DNA from: a virus
Virus record (IMG/VR): IMGVR_UViG_3300027833_000089
Span: 1-43,391 of that record
Reading direction: 5' to 3' (one strand)
DNA: 43,391 nt
The notes beneath the pieces were generated by a model. It was not told where the DNA came from and ran no database searches. It saw nothing but the letters and a program-made list of their open reading frames with translations. Below are positions 38,648-43,391 of this stretch, in pieces (the stretch's first letter is position 1; each line of letters opens with the position of its first letter). Made by a program: the position numbers and the translations under genes.

Positions 38648-39514
38648 ATGAACGCAGAAAAGAAAATAACAGTTCTATTACCTACCAGGGGTAGACCCGA
38701 ACTACTTGAAAAAAGTATTAAGTCACTTATAGAGAAAGCTTCTAGTCCAGGTGATATTGAAATTATGTTTGGACTCGATGACGACGATCAACCTACTATC
38801 GACTTCATTAAGGATACTATTGCACCGTACTTGCAAGAGAAAGGTGTAGAAGCTAGAGCAAACATTTTTAAACCAATTGGCTACGAAAACTTACATAACT
38901 ATGTAAACACACTAGCAGGTAACGGACAAGGCGAGTGGTTATTTTTCTGGAACGACGATGGATTGATGACTACAGAAGGTTGGGACGATGTTATTAATAG
39001 CTATACTGGTCAGTTCAAGTTACTAGCACCTAAAGATAACCATAACGGGCATCCTTATGCTATTTTCCCTGTAGTGCCTAGAGACTGGTTTATACTAGTA
39101 GGACATTTAAGTCAAAATGCACAAAACGATGCATGGCTAAGCCACATTGCATACATGCTAGATATCTTTGAAAGAATTGACGTCGAGTTTATTCATGATA
39201 GAGCAGATATCACAGGCAATAACAATGACGAAACGTTTAAGAACCGTAAATACATGGAAGGTAATCCAGAGGATCCTAGAGACTTTGGGCATACTGATAT
39301 GCAGAGTGCCCGTGTTGCGACAGCACACAAGATTGCTTGGTTTATGGAACGTGCAAACTTAGGCGATTTAACATGGTGGAATGCTGTTAAAGCAGGCGAG
39401 CAAAATCCGTTTGAAAAGATGGTATGGAGCGAAGATGTTAAAGGTGCTGGCCAATTAGCACCAGTTAGCGCAAATGATGAACAACTGCCAGATGAGACTG
39501 TTCTAACATTGTAG
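38648..39514 (+). CDS. Glycosyltransferase, GT-A fold (family 2-like)
   Basis: 288 residues, 12 bases after the previous gene. KITVLLPTRGRPELLEKSI (6-24) is the classic start of GT-A glycosyltransferases; DIEIMFGLDDDDQPT carries an acidic sugar-nucleotide segment and EWLFFWNDDGLMTTEGW (96-112) the D103-D104 metal site. PRDWFILVGHL and HIAYMLDIFERI complete the fold. Probably acts with the neighbouring transferase on one glycan. Target unknown; virion decoration or host-surface change are the usual options in T4-like marine phages. Confidence 0.75.
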   Translation: MNAEKKITVLLPTRGRPELLEKSIKSLIEKASSPGDIEIMFGLDDDDQPTIDFIKDTIAPYLQEKGVEARANIFKPIGYENLHNYVNTLAGNGQGEWLFFWNDDGLMTTEGWDDVINSYTGQFKLLAPKDNHNGHPYAIFPVVPRDWFILVGHLSQNAQNDAWLSHIAYMLDIFERIDVEFIHDRADITGNNNDETFKNRKYMEGNPEDPRDFGHTDMQSARVATAHKIAWFMERANLGDLTWWNAVKAGEQNPFEKMVWSEDVKGAGQLAPVSANDEQLPDETVLTL

Positions 39515-39553
39515 AGCAACGTAAGTCATTGTTTTAACTAGAGGATTTTAATG

Positions 39554-39582
39554 TTGACATTCGGTCATGTTTTTGTTATAAT
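39554..39582 (+). promoter_or_regulatory. Sigma-70-type early promoter, leaderless geometry
   Basis: TTGACA (39554-39559), 17-bp spacer, perfect TATAAT (39577-39582), then AATAAC and the ATG at 39589. The +1 is expected at the start codon, exactly as for the primase promoter. No ribosome-binding site is present. Confidence 0.9.
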
Positions 39583-39588
39583 AATAAC

Positions 39589-40128
39589 ATGAAAACACAT
39601 GCAATGATAGATATAGAAACACTCGGAACAGGGCCAGACGCTGTTGTACTAAGCGTTGGCGCTGTTAAATTTAGCCCATATAACCCTCAAGAACCGCATG
39701 CTAAGACACTGTGGAAACCTAATATTGACGAGCAAACAACTGCTGGGCGTAGTGTATTAGAAAGCACACTCGAATGGTGGGCAAAGCAACCAAAGCATAT
39801 ACAAGACGAAGCATTTAGTGATGGAGGCCGTATTACTGTTAAAGATTTTATGGGCCAACTTAACAAGTACTTAGTAGGTGTAGACAAGATTTGGTGCCAA
39901 GGTCCGCAGTTTGATATGGTAATACTTGAGAATTTATACGGTCAATTTGAACACCACACTGCGTGGGCATTTTGGCAGATTATGGATTGCCGGACTATAT
40001 TTAATATGATGCCCGTTGATCCACGTAAAGCAATTCAGCAAAATCTACACAGTGCTGATGCTGATGCATATTATCAAGCAGTTTGTGTACAACAAACTTA
40101 CAAGCATTTTAACGTTCTAGAAGGATAA
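39589..40128 (+). CDS. dexA: DEDD-family 3'-5' exonuclease, DexA-like
   Basis: 179 residues. MIDIETLGTGPDAVVLSVGA gives the first D8/E10 pair; IWCQGPQFDMVILENLYGQ gives the second Asp; NLHSADADAYYQAVCVQQ gives the final His-Asp (DEDDh) group. It is shorter than T4 DexA (227) but shares its order. Expected role: 3'-5' DNA (or RNA) exonuclease, perhaps host DNA degradation or repair. It has its own strong early promoter and an apparently leaderless mRNA, and is followed by a zinc peptidase after 4 bases. Confidence 0.8.
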   Translation: MKTHAMIDIETLGTGPDAVVLSVGAVKFSPYNPQEPHAKTLWKPNIDEQTTAGRSVLESTLEWWAKQPKHIQDEAFSDGGRITVKDFMGQLNKYLVGVDKIWCQGPQFDMVILENLYGQFEHHTAWAFWQIMDCRTIFNMMPVDPRKAIQQNLHSADADAYYQAVCVQQTYKHFNVLEG

Positions 40129-40132
40129 CATC

Positions 40133-40600
40133 ATGTCTATTACAGTTACCGGTCCTGCCGGAGGGAAACCGTACGACACTAGTATTGCAGTTAAGTTAGA
40201 GTTAGCAGTTAATATAATGGCTACTAAATTAGGTATTGCACATATACCAATGGAGTTTGATATTAGCATAGGCCGTACTGTAGATAAAACAGACGGCGAT
40301 TGCAAAGGCTGGTGTTGGGCACAGCAAGTTAAGAAAAATGTTCCATGGGAAGTCAGTATCTTTGTTATGCGTAAAAAACGTTCATCAGACATGATTAAGA
40401 TACTTGCACACGAAATGATACATGTTAGGCAATTTGTTAAAGATGGGTTAAACTTAGACAGTAGCAAGTTTAAAGGTAAGAAGTTTGTGGCTCGTAGTAA
40501 TCAAAGTGAGTATTGGGATTCACCGTGGGAAAAAGAAGCCTACTTAAAAGAGAAGGCCCTAGCTGAATATTATTTTAAATATGTTAGAAATAATAGTTGA
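40133..40600 (+). CDS. SprT-like zinc metallopeptidase
   Basis: 155 residues. ILAHEMIHVRQFV (90-102) contains HExxH with H93, E94 and H97; the segment WDSPWEKEAYLKEKALAEYY supplies the likely third ligand Glu. GDCKGWCWAQQ may hold two structural Cys. SprT-like peptidases in other organisms cut DNA-bound proteins; phage versions are small and conserved in marine T4-like genomes with unknown substrate. It is second in the early unit after the exonuclease. Its stop TGA is embedded in the next promoter's -35 box. Confidence 0.75.
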   Translation: MSITVTGPAGGKPYDTSIAVKLELAVNIMATKLGIAHIPMEFDISIGRTVDKTDGDCKGWCWAQQVKKNVPWEVSIFVMRKKRSSDMIKILAHEMIHVRQFVKDGLNLDSSKFKGKKFVARSNQSEYWDSPWEKEAYLKEKALAEYYFKYVRNNS

Positions 40601-40625
40601 CTTGACCAGTAATATACTGTATAAT
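40597..40625 (+). promoter_or_regulatory. Sigma-70-type early promoter
   Basis: TTGACT (40597-40602), 17-bp spacer, perfect TATAAT (40620-40625). Expected +1 near 40632; AGAAAGG lies before the ATG at 40653. The upstream stop codon TGA is inside the -35 box. Confidence 0.85.
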
Positions 40626-40652
40626 AGCTAAACTTTAGAAAGGTAGACAACA

Positions 40653-40916
40653 ATGGCAAGAGATAGATTTGATTTAGAACAAGACATCATGCACTGCTGG
40701 CAAGTAGTAGATGATCTAAAGATGCTAATAGCACAAGACAGTGTTAGTAATATTACTGTTGATGCAATTAGTGTATTATATACTGCCCGGTTTGAACAAC
40801 TATGGCAGTCATTTGAATCTAGTGTAAGCCTAGGACAGTTTAACGACGTAGAGTTTGAACACGACGACCACGAAGAGCGTATACAAGCAGAGATAGCAAA
40901 CTCGCACTCTGCATAA
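40653..40916 (+). CDS. Small early hypothetical protein
   Basis: 87 residues. MARDRFDLEQDIMHCWQVVDDLK is followed by a helix (VDAISVLYTARFEQLWQSFESSV) and an acidic, His-containing end (DDHEERIQAEIANSHS). The opening RFDLEQDIMxCWxVxDDL resembles small conserved proteins in marine T4-like phages. No enzyme motif. It has its own sigma-70 promoter and is followed by tRNA-Leu on the same transcript. Confidence 0.65.
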   Translation: MARDRFDLEQDIMHCWQVVDDLKMLIAQDSVSNITVDAISVLYTARFEQLWQSFESSVSLGQFNDVEFEHDDHEERIQAEIANSHSA

Positions 40917-40924
40917 CAATTAAA

Positions 40925-41011
40925 GCCCGGATGGTGGAATTGGTAGACACAAGGGACTTAAAATCCCTCGCTAGAAATAGCATGACGGTTCAAGTCCGTC
41001 TCCGGGTACCA
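40925..41011 (+). tRNA. tRNA-Leu (anticodon TAA)
   Basis: 87 bases with encoded CCA and a long variable arm, as expected for class II. Acceptor GCCCGGA pairs with TCCGGGT (first pair G-U); anticodon stem AGGGA/TCCCT with loop CTTAAAA giving TAA; T arm GACGG-TTCAAGT-CCGTC. It reads TTA, the main Leu codon here. Confidence 0.95.
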
Positions 41012-41028
41012 ATACAAGAGAAATAATA

Positions 41029-41289
41029 ATGCAAGCAAGTCATATTTTAGTAGACTCATTACAAAAAGCAGAAGCAATTCTAGCAGAAGCAACTCCTCAG
41101 AGTTTTTCTTCATTAGCAAAGCAACATAGTAGTTGCCCGAGTAAAGCACAAGGCGGGAACTTGGGAACGTTTAGTTCCGGTGCAATGGTTAAGCCGTTTG
41201 AGGAAGCAACATTGCGTACAGCTATTGGTGCAATTAGCAAGCCAGTTCAAACACAATTTGGATTCCATCTAATTCATCGCACTGGATAA
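41029..41289 (+). CDS. Parvulin-type peptidyl-prolyl isomerase
   Basis: 86 residues, just a single parvulin domain. QASHILVDSLQKAEAIL, then FSSLAKQHSSCPSKAQGGNL, GTFSSGAMVKPFEEATL, GAISKPVQTQFGFHLIHRTG matches the PpiC/Pin1 core from start to finish, with the substrate-site Cys/Phe and the closing FGxHxIxR. It is expected to catalyse cis-trans change of Xaa-Pro bonds, perhaps aiding folding of virion proteins. It lies between tRNA-Leu and a structured RNA; its TAA stop lies in the late box at 41285. Confidence 0.85.
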   Translation: MQASHILVDSLQKAEAILAEATPQSFSSLAKQHSSCPSKAQGGNLGTFSSGAMVKPFEEATLRTAIGAISKPVQTQFGFHLIHRTG

Positions 41290-41292
41290 ATA
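41285..41292 (+). promoter_or_regulatory. T4-type late promoter GATAAATA, for the RNA and tRNA array
   Basis: GATAAATA overlaps the stop codon of the isomerase gene. T4 spacing puts +1 at about 41298, leading into a long structured non-coding stretch and then tRNA-Pro. Confidence 0.7.
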
Positions 41293-41297
41293 ATACC

Positions 41298-41475
41298 TTA
41301 CAAGCACAGTAACTATGTGCTAGTAGTAAGTTGCTCCTTCTATGAAAGAACTTAGGGTCGTTCCTAGGAATTGGAGCACGATGACAGTAGTCCGTACAAT
41401 TGGGTGCGTTAGTTCGAAGCGTCGGAGGATATCGAAAGATTCCCGTGAAGAGGTGACGGGCACCAGTACTAATAC
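41298..41475 (+). ncRNA. Candidate structured RNA of unknown family
   Basis: No convincing gene lies in this stretch, but stems abound: AGCACA/TGTGCT (41303-41308, 41316-41321); a three-way junction closed by TGCTCC/GGAGCA (41332-41337, 41373-41378) with inner hairpins TTCT/AGAA (41338-41341, 41347-41350) and CTTAGG/CCTAGG (41351-41356, 41363-41368); ATC-GAAA-GAT (41431-41440) with a GNRA loop; CCCGT/ACGGG (41442-41446, 41456-41460); and GGTGC/GCACC (41403-41407, 41460-41464), closing the distal half. It starts at a late promoter and ends at tRNA-Pro. It does not match tmRNA, RNase P or intron signatures I know. Confidence 0.55.
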
Positions 41476-41552
41476 CGGAGTATAGCACAGCTTGGTAGTG
41501 CGCCTGCTTTGGGAGCAGGAGGTCCGAGGTTCGAATCCTCGTATTCCGACCA
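41476..41552 (+). tRNA. tRNA-Pro (anticodon TGG)
   Basis: 77 bases with encoded CCA. Acceptor CGGAGTA pairs with TATTCCG (one G-T pair), D arm GCAC/GTGC, anticodon stem CCTGC/GCAGG with loop TTTGGGA giving TGG, T arm CGAGG-TTCGAAT-CCTCG. Confidence 0.96.
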
Positions 41553-41558
41553 GAAAGA

Positions 41559-41633
41559 TCCGAATTAGCTCAGCGGTAGAGCAGTTGACTGTTAATCAAT
41601 TGGTCCGTGGTTCGATCCCACGATTCGGAGCCA
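41559..41633 (+). tRNA. tRNA-Asn (anticodon GTT)
   Basis: 75 bases with encoded CCA. Acceptor TCCGAAT pairs with ATTCGGA, D arm GCTC/GAGC, anticodon loop CTGTTAA giving GTT in stem GTTGA/TCAAT, T arm CGTGG-TTCGATC-CCACG. Confidence 0.96.
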
Positions 41634-41659
41634 GTTTTAAGTAGTAAGTGTAGGTAGTT

Positions 41660-41736
41660 GGGCCTTTAGCTCAGTTGGTTAGAGCATACGACTCATAATC
41701 GTCAGGTCCTAGGTTCAAATCCTAGAAGGCCCACCA
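41660..41736 (+). tRNA. tRNA with CAT anticodon, probably Ile2 (AUA) rather than Met
   Basis: 77 bases with encoded CCA. Acceptor GGGCCTT pairs with AAGGCCC; anticodon arm ACGA-CTCATAA-TCGT resembles E. coli tRNA-Ile2 (GCGA-CTCATAA-TCGC), and C4-G69, C5-G68 are present as in tRNAs modified by lysidine synthase. ATA codons are common in this window, which favours Ile2. Elongator Met cannot be excluded. Confidence 0.85.
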
Positions 41737-41742
41737 AAATAA

Positions 41743-41817
41743 GAGTTAGTGTTCTAATGGTAAGATGCAGGTCTCCAAAACCTTGCGATTGGGGTTCAAA
41801 TCCTTACTAGCTCGCCA
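41743..41817 (+). tRNA. tRNA-Trp (anticodon CCA)
   Basis: 75 bases with encoded CCA. Acceptor GAGTTAG pairs with CTAGCTC (one G-T pair); anticodon loop CTCCAAA gives CCA; T arm TGGGG-TTCAAAT-CCTTA has two wobble pairs; the D stem and the outer anticodon pair are imperfect. It is the least regular of the tRNAs and may be diverging. Confidence 0.8.
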
Positions 41818-41838
41818 TATTGAAATAGGATAGATGCA

Positions 41839-42219
41839 ATGACTGATGATAGAATAATTTATAATGCATTAAAAACACCAGATGGTACAATAATTGAAAG
41901 CCGTCACCGACATGATTATGTTACCCACACTGATAAAAACGGTAAAGAGTACATGATTGACGGTGGGTTAGATTATGTTAGATCCAGTGCCCATGCTGAT
42001 CAGGAGTACCTAACTGTCCGCATAGATGATGGACATGATAAAGTGCGTGAAGCATGTAAATGGGGAACATATGGCATTAGCGGTGACCAACCGCTAAGTT
42101 ATAAAAAGTTGTGTGATATGGATACTGCCCATATTGAAGCAGTACTTGAAACCCAGAACCGGATCTACCCAGCAATTAAAACTGCATTTGAAACTGAGTT
42201 GGTATATCGAAATGAGTAA
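41839..42219 (+). CDS. Conserved phage hypothetical protein
   Basis: 126 residues after ATAGGAT. MTDDRIIYNALKTPDGTIIE, then SRHRHDYVTHTDKNGKEYMI and DGGLDYVRSS. The pattern RIIYNALxTPDGTxxxSRHRHDY-x-T-H-x-D-x-NG-x-Y-M-x-DGGxDY is a small protein I recognise from several unrelated phage groups, of unknown function. The His/Asp density could support metal binding, which is inference. It heads a chain of overlapping small genes and follows the tRNA array by 21 bases. Confidence 0.7.
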   Translation: MTDDRIIYNALKTPDGTIIESRHRHDYVTHTDKNGKEYMIDGGLDYVRSSAHADQEYLTVRIDDGHDKVREACKWGTYGISGDQPLSYKKLCDMDTAHIEAVLETQNRIYPAIKTAFETELVYRNE

Positions 42220-42682
42220 GAATAAATGGCAAGAGTTTGCTGGCTCTATAGAGATTGCAAACATACAAGAAGCATTCAGTGATGCTAGAAAAGTATACGA
42301 AGTAGATAACGATAAGTGGTGGGAAGGTTTAACTGAGGTTGAACGTGAAGATGCCTTTTATGCAGTCATTAAACGTATGCACACAGCAGAAATAAAAGAC
42401 CAAGGATCATATCGTTATGCATTGTATAATGTATTTGGGTTTGCTCCTAACATGTATACACAAGGTATGAATTGTGGCTATATGGCTATTCATAATGCTA
42501 TTTTTGATGGTGAAGAACTACAGCGTATGAAAGGTGTGACCCGCTTTGAAGTTATTGATGAGAACGGACGTAGCTATACAAAGTATCTCAAAGATGACGA
42601 AGGTATCAAATATAGTCTGCAAGATGATGACCGTACACTAAAAGTGTTTATTGATAGCAAAACTTGGAAGGAAGACCTATGA
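42212..42682 (+). CDS. Small phage hypothetical protein
   Basis: 156 residues from ATG 42212, which overlaps the previous stop region; the longer frame (from 42113) lies inside the upstream gene and is rejected. MSKNKWQEFAGSIEIANIQE is followed by WWEGLTEVEREDAFYAVIKR, a Cys-containing segment and EVIDENGRSYTKYLKDDEG with a beta hairpin at the end. Acidic, no motif recognised. Coupled translation with its neighbours is likely. Confidence 0.6.
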   Translation: MSKNKWQEFAGSIEIANIQEAFSDARKVYEVDNDKWWEGLTEVEREDAFYAVIKRMHTAEIKDQGSYRYALYNVFGFAPNMYTQGMNCGYMAIHNAIFDGEELQRMKGVTRFEVIDENGRSYTKYLKDDEGIKYSLQDDDRTLKVFIDSKTWKEDL

Positions 42683-42700
42683 AGATTGGGAGAAATGAAC

Positions 42701-42910
42701 ATGACAATGCCGAATGAACGAAGATGGGCAGTAAACAACACTCGTCAGTTCTTAGTTGACTTAATGGACCCTAAGAAAACACCAAGAGTGCCAAGTGCTG
42801 TAAGGAAAGAAGCATATCGTTGCTTAAAGCATTATCCTGGTAATTACTATATGGAAAAAGCGGCAATACAGGCACCTACTGTATTTGGAGATTGGGACAG
42901 TGGATTATAG
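42701..42910 (+). CDS. Small phage protein of the BPSL0761 type
   Basis: 69 residues. ATG 42701 is chosen over 42695 and TTG 42686 because GGGAG (42688-42692) is 8 bases away. MTMPNERRWAVNNTRQFLVD, then PSAVRKEAYRCLKHYPGNYY. The pattern M-T-M-P-x-ER-x-x-A-V-x-x-T-R-x-FL and S-x-VR-x-EA-x-x-x-L-x-HYP is that of small BPSL0761-type proteins found in many phages and prophages. Function unknown. It overlaps the following gene. Confidence 0.75.
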   Translation: MTMPNERRWAVNNTRQFLVDLMDPKKTPRVPSAVRKEAYRCLKHYPGNYYMEKAAIQAPTVFGDWDSGL

Positions 42911-43226
42911 ACCAGACAATTGGGTAGTACTTAAACTAAAACAAGGCAAAGGCACGTTCCCTTTCTACAAAGTTCTAGCAGGATGGAGTGGTGGTTACTC
43001 GTCCGGCGACTCGTGGAGGATAAACAGTGGTATCACCGAAGTTAAAGAGGATGGTGACTACTATGAGTTCTATGGTTACAGTGGTTCTTGTTATAAATGC
43101 CACAAAGAAGGGTATGGATTGCGTATGAATAACTCAAGTGTCTATAATGAATTAAGAGAACAACAACAATTCAAAGGACAAGTATTCATGATGCCAGATG
43201 ACACAGATTGGATGGAGTTAGTATGA
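42900..43226 (+). CDS. Small phage hypothetical protein
   Basis: 108 residues from a likely GTG at 42900 preceded by GGAG (42887-42890); a TTG at 42885 is the alternative. MDYRPDNWVVLKLKQGKGTF, then FYKVLAGWSGGYSSGDSWRI and a Cys pair in GSCYKCHKEGYGLRM. The segment KVLAGWSGGYxxGDSWRxNSGI recurs in small proteins of diverse phages. The C-x2-C-H could bind a metal. Overlaps both neighbours. Confidence 0.65.
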   Translation: MDYRPDNWVVLKLKQGKGTFPFYKVLAGWSGGYSSGDSWRINSGITEVKEDGDYYEFYGYSGSCYKCHKEGYGLRMNNSSVYNELREQQQFKGQVFMMPDDTDWMELV

Positions 43227-43391
43227 TTAGTTATAGCACAAACATGATGGGTCCATGGCACACCAGTTGGTATACTGAAAGAGGACTTACTCGCAAAGCA
43301 ACTCGTGTAGTAACAACAGATGTTATTAAAGGATACAGTCCTGGCGATGTGATAGAGTATGACGAGATTACTACTCACTATGCAGGCGGAC
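43223..43391 (+). CDS. Conserved phage protein, 3' end outside window
   Basis: The ATG at 43223 overlaps the previous stop (ATGA). The visible 56 residues begin MISYSTNMMGPWHTSWYTER, followed by GLTRKATRVVTTDVIKGYSP and a short acidic segment, and run off the right edge. The MISY-x-TN-x-MGP-x-x-x-x-WY-x-ERGL pattern is known to me from small proteins of many phages. Function unknown. Confidence 0.65.
   Translation, partial: MISYSTNMMGPWHTSWYTERGLTRKATRVVTTDVIKGYSPGDVIEYDEITTHYAGG

Noticed and set aside
41298-41475. tmRNA, RNase P RNA or group I intron at the structured stretch.
   Set aside because: No tRNA-like ends, tag-peptide frame, GAGGAAAGTCC box or intron P7 core; adjacent tRNAs are complete.
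41234-41488. Antisense open frame of 84 codons over the structured RNA.
   Set aside because: It runs from tRNA-Pro into the isomerase gene on the opposite strand, has no ribosome site, and the stems explain the sequence better.
42113-42211. Longer N-terminus for the 156-residue gene.
   Set aside because: It lies wholly inside the upstream gene; ATG 42212 with the usual phage overlap is preferred.
1-43391. CRISPR array, insertion sequence, integrase or attachment site.
   Set aside because: No regularly spaced repeats, transposase or integrase motifs, or tRNA-associated partial duplications were seen.

Overview
The window looks like one piece of an AT-rich genome of a marine, T4-like (tailed, contractile) bacteriophage. 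Supporting evidence: a T4-type primase (gp61-like) and DnaB-type helicase (gp41-like) in one early operon, class Ia ribonucleotide reductase NrdA/NrdB, a DexA-like exonuclease, a PAAR tail-tip protein (gp5.4-like), a phage tRNA set, and many copies of GATAAATA or CATAAATA in front of virion-type genes, which match the T4 late promoter TATAAATA. Both ends are cut inside genes. No photosystem gene, integrase or attachment site is seen, and the host cannot be fixed from sequence alone.

Layout. 1-2024: end of a 2OG oxygenase, a miniature protein resembling the core of bacterial DnaE, a lone minus-strand gene, and a late structural gene. 2034-5189: early replication operon (primase, SGNH-like protein, helicase) from a strong sigma-70 promoter that appears to make a leaderless mRNA. 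5192-11030 and 13010-19098: long late operons, where at least nine proteins start with a short N-terminus of the form M-K-I-x-D-I-I-x-E. This resembles the T4 capsid-targeting sequence ending in the prohead protease (gp21) site (I/L)-x-E. The group includes a Fe/Mn superoxide dismutase, a 1457-residue protein with an amidoligase-like domain, a protein with a KWDG ligase-like motif, a very basic protein, and a 980-residue Gly/Ala-rich protein. The simplest reading is a set of enzymes packed in the head and delivered with the DNA. Between these operons lie two very short, separately transcribed late genes and a minus-strand sulfotransferase-like gene.

19082-24341: tandem SGNH hydrolases, small late proteins, a head-type protein group, a terminator, then an early PD-(D/E)XK nuclease. 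24354-27337: a large late fibre-type protein and a small gene. 27334-31445: early ribonucleotide reductase operon followed by an LSm-like small protein and a PAAR protein. 31442-34148 (minus): a secreted-type or virion subtilase with its own late promoter, followed by a radical-SAM-like protein lacking the cluster cysteines.

34175-39514: a metabolic and modification group (PP-loop ATPase, two 2OG-oxygenase-like proteins, class 3 lipase, two glycosyltransferases), a 54-residue TTG-start gene and tRNA-Thr. 39554-41289: early exonuclease (leaderless), zinc peptidase, small protein, tRNA-Leu and a parvulin prolyl isomerase. 41285-41817: a late promoter, a roughly 178-nt structured RNA leader of unknown family, and tRNAs for Pro, Asn, Ile2/Met and Trp. 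41839-43391: overlapping small genes of kinds shared by many unrelated phages.

The most notable signals are the proposed packaged-enzyme system (especially the capsid-targeted superoxide dismutase), the mini-DnaE, the leaderless promoters with identical geometry, the structured RNA before the tRNA array, and the cluster-less radical-SAM homologue.
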